64,000 nt of DNA from Litorilituus sp. (GTDB lineage: Bacteria > Pseudomonadota > Gammaproteobacteria > Enterobacterales > Alteromonadaceae): contig JASMAS010000070.1 of assembly GCA_030754235.1 (NCBI GenBank), positions 124,001-188,000 on the forward strand. The letters run 5' to 3'. The position numbers and the translations under genes were made by a program. Position 1 is the first letter of the stretch, and each line of letters begins with the position of its first letter. The notes beneath the pieces were generated by a model, which was given only the letters and a program-made list of their open reading frames with translations, did no database searches and was not told the DNA's origin. Shown here one piece after another: positions 16,047 through 27,200 of the stretch.

Positions 16047-18050
16047 TTGAATTATAGAAGCGACATAGATGGACTAAGAACAATCGCGGTTTTTCTGGTT
16101 ATATTAAATCATGTCGGTTTTAGTCTTTTTTCTGGTGGCTTTGTCGGCGTTGATGTGTTTTTTGTCATCTCAGGCTTCCTGATCACGACTATTATCTATT
16201 CGGCACTTAAAAAAAACAACTTCAGTATGTCTTGGTTTTTGGGTCGCAGAATAAAGCGCTTAATGCCTGTTTTACTTTTTGTTATTTTTATCACTACCCT
16301 AGTTTTTTCTTTGTTAATGTTGCCCCAAGATTTGGTAAAATACTACCGTAGTGTTATTTGGGTTGTATCTTACATAGGAAACTTTTTCTTTTGGCGAGAA
16401 TATGGCGGTTACTTTGATGGAGGCTCCCTCGAAGCACCATTGTTACATACTTGGTCACTCGCAGTAGAAGAGCAATATTACTTTATTTGGCCTCTTATGC
16501 TTATTGTAGCCTACCGCTATTTAGGCCATAAAGGCACAATTATTACCTCCCTTCTTGCCTGCTTTGCCGCTATAATGTTTTCTCAGTGGGGTACAGAAGT
16601 AACTATCGGCGCCGCCTATTATTTATTACCTACACGCTTTTTCGAATTACTGGTTGGCTCCTGCCTTGCGCTTAGCTGGCAGCATTTGCCTCGATTTAAC
16701 CAGATAACCAATCATGCTCTATCCTGTTTTGGACTCATCTTAATAATTGGCAGCGCTTTGTTGCTAGATAAAAATTCTTCATTTCCGGGCTACAATGCCT
16801 TATATCCGGTTATTGGTACTGCACTTATCATTTTTTCTACGACCGGTATTATCAATAGGTTATTATCACTTAAGCCTATGGTGTTTACTGGCAATATATC
16901 CTACTCTCTCTACCTGTGGCATTGGCCAATATTAGTTATATTCCACTACACAGCAATTGAATTAAACTTGGTAAATCAGTTCCTTGTAATAGCAGCTATT
17001 TATGTTATCTCAATCTTATCTTGGAAATATATTGAACAACCCGGTCGCCATATTAACGCTAAAAGCTTCAAACCCATCTTTGTAAAATTTTATGCTATGC
17101 CAAGTATAGCATTGATAATGTTAGCACTATTAGGTGTTAACTTTGATGGTTATAAATCGAGATTTAGCAATGAGATACTTACCATGGACACAGCGTTTAA
17201 TGCTCATTCAAGTAAGACCAGGAAATTATGCCATTCCTCCTATCGCCAAAGTACAGAGTTACCCAAAGAGCAGTGCATTTTTGGTAGCGTAGAACAACAA
17301 AAAAAAGCCGAAGTATTTATATTTGGTGATTCTCATGCGAACCATCTTATTCCATTTATTCAGACATTGACCGATGATGCAAACCTTAGAGGCCAAGATT
17401 ATACTTTAGATCGCTGCCTCCCCATATTTAATCTGAAGTGGGGTTCAAATCTCCATAAAGCAGGCTTATGTGAAAAGAGAAATAAGCTAGCTCTTGAGCA
17501 CATCAAAACTCAAGCATTCAACTATGTAGTGCTTGCTGCGTCTTGGCCAGATTTCGGTACACGACGTATATTTACTGATCAACGTATTGAGCAACAAGCT
17601 GAAGTTGAACAAATATTCCAAAGCCAATTGTTTGCAACTCTAGAAGTTATCATTCAAGCAGGTGCTATACCTATTATCATAACGGATACTCCAACATTAG
17701 GGGGTAAAAGCCCTAAATGCATGATAAAGAACACTGTATTTAATAGTGGAGTAGACTGCAGTTTCCAGCATAACGAAAATAAGTTGATCAATGCTACTAT
17801 TGCAAAGCTAACAGGTAAATATCCTGACTTAATTACTATTGAGCCCCATAAAATGATGTGCAATGATGACAACTGTACGATGGAAATAAATGGTATTCCT
17901 CTTTATAGAGATGATGATCATTTGAATGAAGTCGGCTCTGCACTACTTGGTAAAATATACTTAAAACGTAAAGGAAGCCCTTTTACAGCAACAATAGCGA
18001 AAGGTGCTAAAACAACTGAACATAAAATCATACCGCCAAGCGCAATCTAA
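16047..18050 (+). CDS. OatA-like O-acyltransferase (acyltransferase-3 plus SGNH domain)
   Basis: This 667-residue protein starts YRSDIDGLRTIAVFLVILNH, the acyltransferase-3 signature with the catalytic His, continues through about ten helices (FFVISGFLITTII, LLHTWSLAVEEQYY), and ends in a periplasmic SGNH domain. In that domain FGDSHANH is the Ser motif and DDDHLNEVG supplies the Asp/His pair. Such two-part proteins move acetyl groups across the inner membrane onto polysaccharides. It most likely acetylates the exopolysaccharide; lipopolysaccharide is an alternative acceptor. Translation begins at TTG 16047 with TAGGA about eight bases upstream. It is followed closely by the CapK-like gene. 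Confidence 0.88.
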   Translation: MNYRSDIDGLRTIAVFLVILNHVGFSLFSGGFVGVDVFFVISGFLITTIIYSALKKNNFSMSWFLGRRIKRLMPVLLFVIFITTLVFSLLMLPQDLVKYYRSVIWVVSYIGNFFFWREYGGYFDGGSLEAPLLHTWSLAVEEQYYFIWPLMLIVAYRYLGHKGTIITSLLACFAAIMFSQWGTEVTIGAAYYLLPTRFFELLVGSCLALSWQHLPRFNQITNHALSCFGLILIIGSALLLDKNSSFPGYNALYPVIGTALIIFSTTGIINRLLSLKPMVFTGNISYSLYLWHWPILVIFHYTAIELNLVNQFLVIAAIYVISILSWKYIEQPGRHINAKSFKPIFVKFYAMPSIALIMLALLGVNFDGYKSRFSNEILTMDTAFNAHSSKTRKLCHSSYRQSTELPKEQCIFGSVEQQKKAEVFIFGDSHANHLIPFIQTLTDDANLRGQDYTLDRCLPIFNLKWGSNLHKAGLCEKRNKLALEHIKTQAFNYVVLAASWPDFGTRRIFTDQRIEQQAEVEQIFQSQLFATLEVIIQAGAIPIIITDTPTLGGKSPKCMIKNTVFNSGVDCSFQHNENKLINATIAKLTGKYPDLITIEPHKMMCNDDNCTMEINGIPLYRDDDHLNEVGSALLGKIYLKRKGSPFTATIAKGAKTTEHKIIPPSAI

Positions 18051-18065
18051 GCCTAAGGAAAGATC

Positions 18066-19412
18066 ATGTCTTTGTATCCAACCCTCTTTCGTAAGTTACT
18101 TATGCCCGCCTACGAAATAGTCAAAGGAAAAGGCCTGTTAAAGTATATTGATGAATATCAGGGTCATTTAAACTGGGACAGAGCTCAGTTAGAATCACAT
18201 CAATGGATGGCGCTAACTAAATTACTACATCATGCTTACACCACAACCTCTTTTTATCATGATACTTGGAGTAAGGTCGGAATCTCCGACATAAGAGAGA
18301 TAAAAAACCTCAATGATTTTTACCAGCTACCATTAATAACAAAAAATGATATTCAGCTACATTATAATGACTTAATTTCAAATAAATTCACCGGTAATAT
18401 TCGAAAATCCACAGGTGGTTCAACAGGTCAACCCTTCCACTTCGAATACAATATAGAGAGCAATACCCGAAGAGAAGCCGTCATGTGGCGAGGATATGGC
18501 TGGTTAGGTGCTGGGTTAGGGGAAAAAACTTTATACCTGTGGGGAGCAGATGTCGGTGAAAAATCAGTATTAAAGTCTATTAAGAATAATCTTTATCATG
18601 GTTTTTATAACCGTAAAATACTTAATTCATTCGCCATGAATAAAGACAACATGCGTAACTATACTAATGAGGTTAATAAATTTAAGCCAACCGCCCTAGT
18701 CTCATATGTAAATCCATTATTTGAATTGGCCAAATTTATTATTGAGCACAAAATAAACATTTACCAACCCATGACAATTTTAACTGGAGCAGAACCTTTA
18801 TATCCTCATCAACGAGATATCATTAAACAAGCCTTTAATTGCCCAGTTTACGATACCTTTGGCTGTCGAGAATTTATGCTGATGTCAGCCGAATGTCAGC
18901 AAGAACAAAACCTCCATATAAATGCTGATCATTTAGTCGTTGAAACAATAAACGCGCAAGGTCAGTCCATTACTAGTCAGTCTGGGGATTTAGCCATAAC
19001 TGACTTATATAACTACGGCATGCCTTTGATACGTTATTTAAATGGAGACAGAGCAACACTTATAGAGTCAGCATGCTCGTGCGGAAACCCTCTTCCGATA
19101 ATGCAAAGTGTTGATGGCCGAAAGCTAGATATTATCAAAACCCCGTCAGGTAAAACTATTCCTGGAGAGTTATTTCCTCACTTATTTAAAGAGTTTAATG
19201 CTATTCATCGCTTTCAAATACGTCAATCTAAAATAGATAGTTTAGACATTTTAATAGTCGAAAACTCACCCTTAGATGAAGCCACTAAAACTAAAATTCT
19301 TTCGGAAATCAATAAGTATGCTCAACAAGAGCTATCGATAAAGTTTTCTGTGGTAACTAATATTCCGCTTACAGTAAGTGGCAAACACAGAGTTACAATT
19401 TGTGAAATCTAA
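18066..19412 (+). CDS. CapK/PaaK-like adenylate-forming enzyme
   Basis: This 448-residue protein belongs to the phenylacetate-CoA ligase-like branch of the adenylating superfamily. The phosphate-binding loop is RKSTGGSTGQPFHF, the adenine region is YDTFGCREFMLMSAE, and a conserved Asp-binding motif follows as GDLAITDLYNYGMPLIRY-like sequence. A cysteine-rich patch (ESACSCGNPLP) is typical of this subgroup. In capsule loci CapK homologues are thought to activate a carboxylic acid for attachment to a glycan, but the substrate has not been defined. Its start has AAGGAAAGATC. It follows the acyltransferase by 15 bases and overlaps the next gene, which suggests one operon for decorating the polymer. 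Confidence 0.82.
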   Translation: MSLYPTLFRKLLMPAYEIVKGKGLLKYIDEYQGHLNWDRAQLESHQWMALTKLLHHAYTTTSFYHDTWSKVGISDIREIKNLNDFYQLPLITKNDIQLHYNDLISNKFTGNIRKSTGGSTGQPFHFEYNIESNTRREAVMWRGYGWLGAGLGEKTLYLWGADVGEKSVLKSIKNNLYHGFYNRKILNSFAMNKDNMRNYTNEVNKFKPTALVSYVNPLFELAKFIIEHKINIYQPMTILTGAEPLYPHQRDIIKQAFNCPVYDTFGCREFMLMSAECQQEQNLHINADHLVVETINAQGQSITSQSGDLAITDLYNYGMPLIRYLNGDRATLIESACSCGNPLPIMQSVDGRKLDIIKTPSGKTIPGELFPHLFKEFNAIHRFQIRQSKIDSLDILIVENSPLDEATKTKILSEINKYAQQELSIKFSVVTNIPLTVSGKHRVTICEI

Positions 19413-20532
19413 CAAAAAAAAGCTAACGATTATTACCAACCTCTACCCATTACCATGGGAGTTGAATCGTGCAACCTTCAATAAACAACAATTTGACCAA
19501 CTTGACGATAGTTTCGATATTGCAATATTAATCCCCGTGGCCTTTATGGTATGGCTTAAACATAGAAAAGATATTAAGCAATCAACTAAAAAGAGATATG
19601 TGCCCTATTTTTATCTACCTAAATTTGGTCGTCGCTTTTATAGTATTTTTTTATTTTTATCCATTTTATTGCATTCGGGATTTTGGCTTAAAAAACGAGC
19701 AAACGATATCTTATTTGCTAGTTGGGCATTTCCAGAGGCTGTTGCAACTAAATGGCTAAGTCAGCTATTCAACTGCCAATTTTTCTTCAAAGTTCATGGT
19801 ACTGATATCAACATTCACGGAAAAATCCCTGAAAAAGCAAAACAAATTCTTAGCGCCTCTGAACATGCATCTGGTATTGTCAGTGTGTCTGAAGCACTAA
19901 AAGATGAAATGATAGAGATGGGCATTGACGGAAAAAAAGTTCAAGTAATTTACAATGGTGTAAATCACCAACTCTTTGGTGCTATTGAACAGCAAACGCA
20001 ACAAGAGGATTACATTCTTTTTGTAGGAAACTTAAAACGTGAAAAAGGCGTCTTTGAGTTAATAAATGGTTTTGCCGCGATTCAGCAAAAAGTTACCAAT
20101 ATCCGACTAAAAATTGCAGGCCCAGGCGGCCTAAAAGGTCAACTAGAACGAGAAACGAAGCAACTTAGCATCAGTGATAAAGTCGATTTTCTTGGAGCTG
20201 TTAATCATCAAGACATTAGTCTACTGATGAAAAACGCCACCTTAATTGCCTTGCCAAGTTACAACGAAGGTGTACCCAATGTACTACTTGAAGCGATGGC
20301 ATGTGGTAAACCAGTGCTAGCAACTAAAGTTGGTGGCATACCTGAAGTTGTTAAACCGGGGGTTTGTGGTATCTTAATAGCCCCTAAATCGGAGCAACAA
20401 GTCGCTATCGGGTTAACCAAAGTCTTGTCACAAAGCTGGTCAGCCAATGAAATTGAAAAACATAGCCAGCAATTTTCATGGCAAAAAAATAAGCAAGAAT
20501 TAATCGAATTATTATCAAGTACACCTAAGTAA
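19402..20532 (+). CDS. GT4-family glycosyltransferase
   Basis: This 376-residue GT-B glycosyltransferase has KKKLTIITNLYPLPWE at the N terminus, FFKVHGTDINIHG in the first domain, FVGNLKREKGVFELINGF at the start of the donor domain and PSYNEGVPNVLLEAMACGKP, the GT4 E-x7-E donor site, followed by KVGGIPEVV. It would extend the lipid-linked repeat unit. The frame is open from a GTG at 19378, but the GTG at 19402 starts directly at the family N terminus and shortens the overlap with the CapK-like gene to 11 bases; the choice is tentative because neither site is strong. The donor sugar is unknown. Confidence 0.87.
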   Translation: MKSNKKKLTIITNLYPLPWELNRATFNKQQFDQLDDSFDIAILIPVAFMVWLKHRKDIKQSTKKRYVPYFYLPKFGRRFYSIFLFLSILLHSGFWLKKRANDILFASWAFPEAVATKWLSQLFNCQFFFKVHGTDINIHGKIPEKAKQILSASEHASGIVSVSEALKDEMIEMGIDGKKVQVIYNGVNHQLFGAIEQQTQQEDYILFVGNLKREKGVFELINGFAAIQQKVTNIRLKIAGPGGLKGQLERETKQLSISDKVDFLGAVNHQDISLLMKNATLIALPSYNEGVPNVLLEAMACGKPVLATKVGGIPEVVKPGVCGILIAPKSEQQVAIGLTKVLSQSWSANEIEKHSQQFSWQKNKQELIELLSSTPK

Positions 20533-20666
20533 TTAATATGATAACTTTAAAAAGTTAAGGTAAAATCTTTCTCAACAATAGCTATGCACAGACTTTTTTC
20601 ATCATATATCGCTATTCATTAGCGTAAAAATTCTATGAACTATTTGAAAGAAACACCTAAAAAATA

Positions 20667-20686
20667 TTGCTCACTTTACAGAGCAA
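20667..20686. other. Small stem-loop in intergenic DNA
   Basis: TTGCTC and GAGCAA enclose an eight-base loop in the 272-base gap between two glycosyltransferase genes. A second perfect short dyad (TAACTTT, AA, AAAGTTA) lies at 20542-20557, just after the stop codon of the first. Neither has a following T-run strong enough to call a terminator. Confidence 0.3.
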
Positions 20687-20804
20687 CCTATTGTTAATAG
20701 TGAGATATTATTTCATGATAATAGAAGATGAATAGAAATCCTAAGTATACTGATTCCTAAATGGCTATCTAAAGCCTAAAGACTCAAAGCATTGGAGTTA
20801 TAAA

Positions 20805-21998
20805 ATGAATATTCTTTTTCACCATAGAACCCGAGGGAAAGGCGCTGAAGGTGTACACATTCGTGGCGTCACTAAGGGATTAAGAGACCTTGGTCATAAA
20901 GTAAGTATTTTGTCATTGCCTGGCGCAGAGCCTGAGAGTCAGCCATTAAACAAGCAAAACATCTCCAACAAAAGTGCTCAGGCTGAATCGGCAAAGCCCA
21001 AAAAGAGCTTATTGGCTTCATTAACCCATTTAACTAAATATACCCCTGAATTTATTTTTGAATTTATCGAGCTTGCTTTTAACTTGTTATCCTTATTTCG
21101 TCTTAATAATGCCGTAAAACAGGAAAATTCAGACATTATTTATGAACGGTACTCTTTATTTTTAATTGCGTCAGTCTGGTGGGCAAAAAGAAATAACATG
21201 CCGATCATACTCGAAGTTAACGACTCTAGCTTAGTGCATCGAGTTCGCAAGTTACACTTTGTCTCTTTAGCCAAAAAACTCGAACGATGGATTTTTAAGA
21301 ATGCCACGGGGTTAGTTTTTATATCAAGTGAGTTTCAACAAATTGCTCAGCAGGAATTTGGCGAGATAGCTCCCTCGATTGTCTCTCCAAATGCTGCAGA
21401 TCTTGATGCCTTTGTTCTAGATGATGCTAAAGCAGTGCAACTTCGACAAGCACTAAATATTGAGGATAAGGTGGTTATTGGTTATGTTGGTGCATTTGTG
21501 CATTGGCATGGCATTGACTGGTTTGTTGATATGATAGTTGATAAGCTCAAGGATAACCCAGAAATTGTGCTGTTATTAATTGGTGATGGTGTAAGTTACC
21601 AACCAATTAAAAATCGTGTTTTACAAGCTGATGTGCAAAGCCAAGTCATATTAACCGGTAGGGTAGATCATACTGAGGTGAGTACTTATTTATCTGCAAT
21701 GGATTTCGGTATACTTCCTGACTCAAATAATTATGGCTCTCCTATGAAATTATTTGAATTTATGGCAATGGCAAAAGGCATGGTTGCACCTAATTTTACC
21801 CCAATTACAGAAGTCGTTAAAGACAATGAAACAAGCTGGTTATTTCCAGCAAATGACCGTCGAGCTTGTATCGAAAAAACATTAGCAATTGCCAAAGATA
21901 AAATCGCTCAACAACGAGTTGGTATCAACGCTCGCACTTTCATTGAAAAAGAACGTCAATGGAAACATAATGCTGAACAATTGTTATCGCTAATTTAA
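20805..21998 (+). CDS. GT4-family glycosyltransferase
   Basis: This 397-residue protein opens MNILFHHRTRGKGAEGVHIRG, an N-terminal signature often annotated as a sugar transferase of exosortase loci. The C-terminal GT-B half has VIGYVGAFVHWHGID and DSNNYGSPMKLFEFMAMAKG followed by TEVV, in which the E-x7-E acid pair is altered to K-x-F-E-F-x-A. This ending occurs in GT4 members with SPMKLFEYMA motifs. It would add one sugar to the repeat unit. The ATG is preceded by TTGGAG. It leads a three-gene operon with the two deacetylase-like genes; the gap to the next is 32 bases. Confidence 0.87.
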   Translation: MNILFHHRTRGKGAEGVHIRGVTKGLRDLGHKVSILSLPGAEPESQPLNKQNISNKSAQAESAKPKKSLLASLTHLTKYTPEFIFEFIELAFNLLSLFRLNNAVKQENSDIIYERYSLFLIASVWWAKRNNMPIILEVNDSSLVHRVRKLHFVSLAKKLERWIFKNATGLVFISSEFQQIAQQEFGEIAPSIVSPNAADLDAFVLDDAKAVQLRQALNIEDKVVIGYVGAFVHWHGIDWFVDMIVDKLKDNPEIVLLLIGDGVSYQPIKNRVLQADVQSQVILTGRVDHTEVSTYLSAMDFGILPDSNNYGSPMKLFEFMAMAKGMVAPNFTPITEVVKDNETSWLFPANDRRACIEKTLAIAKDKIAQQRVGINARTFIEKERQWKHNAEQLLSLI

Positions 21999-22030
21999 TC
22001 AAATTGAAACATATTTAAGGAATAAAAAAA

Positions 22031-23215
22031 ATGTTAGTGACATTTCTTATTTTAGCTATTGTAACGATATTTTCTATTAATCTGATCATTCGGAAAAAGC
22101 AGATGCATTTATGGCTAGGGCATTATTTAAAGCGAAAATTAATGCAGCCTAAAGTCAACAAAACAAAACACATTATGTTTTGTTTTGTTGATCACTATGA
22201 GCCAATGTGGGGTAAAAATATTTCTTATGAACAAGAATGTGCACGAGTTGATCGTTGGTATCAAGATTACCCAAAAGTTGCAATGAAATTCAAAGATGCA
22301 GACGGATGCTACCCTAAACATACTTTTTTTTATCCTGAAGAAGAATATAGAAAAGAACATCTAGATAAAATTACAGAGTTGTGTCAGCAAGGATTAGGAG
22401 AAATTGAAATACACCTACATCATGATAATGATACTAGTGAAAATTTAAGGAATACACTAGAAGGCTTTACAGAGCTACTACATGAAAATCATGGTGCATT
22501 TATGAGAGATATGACAACTGGAAAGTTGCAATATACTTTTATTCATGGAAATTGGTGCCTCGATAATAGCCGTCCCGATGGAAAATGGTGTGGTGTGAAC
22601 GATGAGCTTATTGTTCTAAAGGAAACAGGGTGTTATGCCGATTTTACCTTTCCTTCGGCGCCAAGCGACACTCAACCCGCTTATGCTAACGAAATTTACT
22701 ATGCTAAAGATGATCCTCTAAAACCCAAGTCTCACAACAAAGGGAGGTTAGTTGAAGTTGGCGGTAAAACATGGGGAGATATAATGCTAATCACAGGGCC
22801 TTTGGGCTTAAACTGGAAGCATCGTAAAAAGGGAATTTTTCCACAGATAGAAAACAGTGATATTAGAGGCGCAATGCCACCAACAAATGAACGAGTAGAT
22901 TTATGGGTCGACAGTGCCATATCAGTAAAAGGAAAGCCTGATTGGCTGTTTATTAAAATTCATACCCACGGTACTCAAGAGCAAGATACTGATACATTAC
23001 TGGGTAAACCTTTTGAAGAAATGAACCAATATTTATTAGACAAATATAATGACGGCAAAAATTACATTATGCACTTTGTCTCTGCTAGAGAGATGTATAA
23101 TATCGTTAAAGCTGCAGAGCAAGGTAAAACCGGCAACCCTAATACTTATAGAGATTATAAAATCCCTCCCTCAAAATACCGTAACAAACTAACTCAAAGA
23201 GAATCAGTAGAGTAA
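22031..23215 (+). CDS. Membrane-anchored deacetylase-fold (NodB-like) protein, function unproven
   Basis: This 394-residue protein has one N-terminal membrane helix (residues 2-18) and then a domain that resembles a divergent polysaccharide deacetylase barrel. Candidate motifs are FCFVDHYEPMW in place of the TFDDG strand, EIEIHLHHDND for the His-x-x-x-His metal site, FIHGNWCLDNS and IKIHTHG near the end as the last His motif. None is exact, so enzymatic activity is inferred from pattern and position. The likely role is removal of N-acetyl groups from the exopolysaccharide, or binding of it, at the inner-membrane surface. The start has AAGGAATAAA. Its stop overlaps the ATG of the next gene by one base. 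Confidence 0.6.
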   Translation: MLVTFLILAIVTIFSINLIIRKKQMHLWLGHYLKRKLMQPKVNKTKHIMFCFVDHYEPMWGKNISYEQECARVDRWYQDYPKVAMKFKDADGCYPKHTFFYPEEEYRKEHLDKITELCQQGLGEIEIHLHHDNDTSENLRNTLEGFTELLHENHGAFMRDMTTGKLQYTFIHGNWCLDNSRPDGKWCGVNDELIVLKETGCYADFTFPSAPSDTQPAYANEIYYAKDDPLKPKSHNKGRLVEVGGKTWGDIMLITGPLGLNWKHRKKGIFPQIENSDIRGAMPPTNERVDLWVDSAISVKGKPDWLFIKIHTHGTQEQDTDTLLGKPFEEMNQYLLDKYNDGKNYIMHFVSAREMYNIVKAAEQGKTGNPNTYRDYKIPPSKYRNKLTQRESVE

Positions 23216-24201
23216 TGGGGTTATTTAACAAAATACTGAGTTCAAATCCACTATTGTGGCACTTTAAACCAAACGGTTTATATTGCTTTAATTACCATAG
23301 AATTGGGGACCCAAACTTTACCTCATACGATCCCAACGTTTTTAGTTGTACCGAAGAATTATTTGAACAGCACATAACGTTTTATAAATCAAACTTTGAT
23401 ATTATTAGTATTGAAGAATTAGACAAAATATCAACCTCATCGACAAAGTTTAACCATAAATTTGCCATTATTACATTTGATGATGGCTATATCGACAATT
23501 ACCAACTAGCATACCCTTTATTAAAGTCACACCAAACCCCCGCAGTATTTTTTATCGCTACAGACTTCATTGACAAGGATATTCTCCCGTGGTGGGATGA
23601 AATTGCATACTTGGTGAAAACCAGTAACCAAAAAACGATTCAACTGCCTGGTTGGAGTAAAGCTATCACTATTTCCTCGTCGACTATGAGTCACTCAATT
23701 AAAGAAGTTTTACACACGATAAAACTCGATGCAGCTCAAAGCATGCCAGAAAAAATAACAATGCTGAAGAGGGCACTAAAGATAGACGAACATTATCAAA
23801 CGCCTCACGAAAATTTATTTGTCAGTTGGGATATGTTAAGAGAAATGAAAAACAACGGGATGTCTATTGGCTCCCAATCATGCTCGCATCAAATTATGTC
23901 TCATTTACCACAAAGCAAACAAAGAGATGAAGCACACCTTTCAAAACAAAGAATCCAGCAAGAATTGGCAGAGAGTATTTCAAGCTTTGCTTACCCTGTC
24001 GGTGGAAAAAACGCCTTTAGCTTAACAACAGAAAAAATACTTTGTGATACGGGCTATGCATTTGGTTTTTCATTCATCCCAGGGATTAATCGAATGATAA
24101 ATAGCAATAAATATCGCTTAAAGCGTTTTTCAATTGATAATAATTGCTCTATTACTCAGCTAAAAAAACAAATAAATAAAGCAATAATCCAATTAAAATA
24201 A
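23215..24201 (+). CDS. Polysaccharide deacetylase-family protein (NodB domain)
   Basis: This 328-residue protein carries a NodB-type core: YCFNYHRIGDP at the start, IITFDDGYIDNYQLAYPLL with the metal-binding and catalytic Asp pair (near residues 86-87), SIGSQSCSHQIMSHLP as the His-x-x-x-His metal motif, and FAYPVGG as the arginine-less third motif. No signal peptide is evident, so it may act on lipid-linked or nucleotide-linked sugar in the cytoplasm, or be exported by an unrecognised signal. It is translationally coupled (TAATG) to the gene upstream. It converges with the long gene at 24206, with only four bases between stop codons. Substrate is inferred from context. Confidence 0.85.
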   Translation: MGLFNKILSSNPLLWHFKPNGLYCFNYHRIGDPNFTSYDPNVFSCTEELFEQHITFYKSNFDIISIEELDKISTSSTKFNHKFAIITFDDGYIDNYQLAYPLLKSHQTPAVFFIATDFIDKDILPWWDEIAYLVKTSNQKTIQLPGWSKAITISSSTMSHSIKEVLHTIKLDAAQSMPEKITMLKRALKIDEHYQTPHENLFVSWDMLREMKNNGMSIGSQSCSHQIMSHLPQSKQRDEAHLSKQRIQQELAESISSFAYPVGGKNAFSLTTEKILCDTGYAFGFSFIPGINRMINSNKYRLKRFSIDNNCSITQLKKQINKAIIQLK

Positions 24202-24205
24202 TCAG

Positions 24206-27200
24206 TTACTGATTGATACAAGGTTTAAAGAAAAAATCTACACTTGATGTGCCAGTATTTCCTGCTTTATCTTTAGCAACAACAGTTAGATGCTGCATCT
24301 CATCATTGTGCTCCTCTTGATAAAGGGTAATAATTTCATCATCCGCTAATGCTTCAGTCCAGATCGCTATATCATCTAATAAACCGTGAAAATTCTTGTT
24401 ATACATATCAGGGTGATTCATCGCCTTAGCAAGCGTATATTGTTTATCTGAATTTAACGGCCATGAAATGTTGCCGTCGATAAGCAGTTCTGACGTCACT
24501 AGCGTGCCATTAATAAAAATATCTACTTGCTTATTTTGCTTTCTAACCACTACATGCTGCCATTGTTCTAAAGATATTGAATGGCTCGGCGTTTGAATAA
24601 CATTACCCCCATTCAGGTTTTTTGTATTAGTGCCCGACGACCAAGTGATCGCTAAAGCATTGTTGTTTTCATGGTTATTAGCTCCTAATGAAATTGCCCA
24701 ACCAAATTCATAACCAATATATCCCCAGTCTTGAGACATTAGCATACCCTCATCAGTATAAGGATTTAGCCAGAAAGACACCGTAACATCATTATTAATG
24801 CCTAAATTAGCCACTGAAAAGTCAACATAATCTTCTAATCCATCAAAATGAAGGCTAGTTCTTTCTTCATCCATATGCCAGCTAGCACCAACCAGAGTAC
24901 CAATTAAACTTTTTTGATCGGTACTTGTAATTATCTCCTTCTCTTCATTGAGAGGAATATGCGCTTTTGCATAAAAAGTAGCCGTTGTTTCTAATATTTC
25001 AACGGATTCACACATGGGTTTAGCGATAGATTTATCATTTAAGGATAGCGTACATGTACGAATGCTAAAATCATCTTCAACTTCATATTCAACTGACACT
25101 GAATTACAATATTCTTTTTGATTTTCGGGCGATGTTATTTTAACGTCAGGCGCGATAATATCTGGATTTTTCGCCTCCACAGAAATACGTTCGACTGCTT
25201 CACTTCCAAAAACATCTCTAGCCTCAATTAATAGCTCATGAGTTCCTGGGGCTAGCGCATCAAATTGCACGTCTAATTGATAAGGGACTTCATTAAATGT
25301 GCCTAATTTTTCACCGTCTAGTGAGAAATCAACTTCAAAAACCCCATCCGCATCCTCCACCGTGACAAGAATGGTTTTAATGCCATCAATTATTTCAAAA
25401 TTAATAGGTGAAATAACATCAATGCTTGGCGGGGAATTCGGTGCTATGGGAGAGATAGATAACCAATTGCTTTGTACTTTAAATGTTTGCTCACCATTAT
25501 CCCAAAGATTAACCCAAGGCAAGCAATCATCCAAAGAATCACCTTCATCACAATAACTGGCCTCTGCAAAAGATAAAATATTACCTATTGGTCTATTTTT
25601 TCTTTGTAAGGCAGGTAAATTTTTTACCAATACTGTAAAACTGAAGTTCGCTAACTCTTCATTCGCAGCAAGGGTTTCAACATACCAAATAATTTCACCC
25701 GTTTTATTAACTCCTGATTGATTGATTGAAATAACTTCTAACAAACCTTCAGGACTCTTCATTGGAGTACTAGCCTTGATGACAATATTCTTTGCGGTAG
25801 TGTTTCCTAAGTTTTTCAGCTTAAATTTAAACTCTATTTCATCACCGGGCTTGAAGCTTTCAAGGTCAATATTTTCTTGTGTTAGTGAAAGTAAAGGTGC
25901 TGCTTTTTTATATATAGGTAACGAAGTTTTATTGCCCAATAAAAAATCACTATTAGATGTTGTATTGAACCACCAGTTAAACTTTCGAGGTGGAGATAAT
26001 CGATATGACGATAGAACATCACTTGGTGCTGAAGCTCTTATCCAGGAAGGAATATTTTGAATAAAAGCAGTATGGTACAGTCGTGAAATTGTTCTTAAAT
26101 AGCTTTCATTACATTGTCTTAAGGAGCATGAATAAAAATATGCCGAACTAAAAATTTTGATTACATCTATTCCATGCTCCAAATCCTTTGCACCAACACC
26201 ACCATGCTCTTTTTCGGTTAAATCTAGTCCCGCCAAATAATAGGGAACAAAAAAACTATCCTTTTCTTGATACCCTTTCCATTCATATAAACCAACACCG
26301 TCTTGCTGAAAAAAATCAGCTAGTTTCATAACAAAATCTGCTACGTTATTACTCTCAATATGAATACCATAACGTTCTACTGCATCAATTAATAAAACAG
26401 ACATCCATGGGCTTGCTATGAATTGCTGCCCCCCTTCACCATGTGATGCTGAAGTATGCATTAAAGCACCAGTTTTTGGCACTCCATCCACTGGTTCAGT
26501 TTGCATTTTCAATATGTTTTGGAAAGTAATATTAGCTTTTTGTTTATATAAAATATCTCCGGTTATCTCATATGCAGTGACATAACCTTTTAGCTGGAAT
26601 GCAGCATGTCGTTCTGTCCAGAAATTCGTTGTTAATTTGTATTCACTATCAAAAGAATCCCAAGCAGATATCATGCTTTTAATTTTATCTGGAATTCTTT
26701 CATCGCCTAAAAGAATATAATTACTAACTAACCCTTCCCCGTAGCTATATTTCATATCATCTGAAGGCTTTAATGAAAAATAGCCTCCATCATTGATATG
26801 TTGTTGGTAAAATTGTGCGGCTCGGTGAGCTGCTCTTAAGTACTTAAATTTTCCTGTCCGAAATGCTAATTGATAAATAGTCATTGCTCGATCAAATAAC
26901 CATGCAGCATAGCTTTCACGATGTGGAATTAAGTTCCCCTCTATAACTCTTGGATCAACATGATTTATGGCCGTATCACCAAACAAGTTAAAAGCGATAT
27001 CGTACGCAGAAAAGTCAGGGTGGCTATTTAAAGGTAATAAACGTGTTTTTATAACACAGTCACCATACCAACTAGGCTGAAATATGGCATACGCCTGAGG
27101 TTCATATACTGCATCACTTGCAGGGTATTCATCATCATCAACTAAGACCCATAAAGATCGAACTGGCTCCATAGTTAAGTCTTCAATGCTTCTGTTGACT

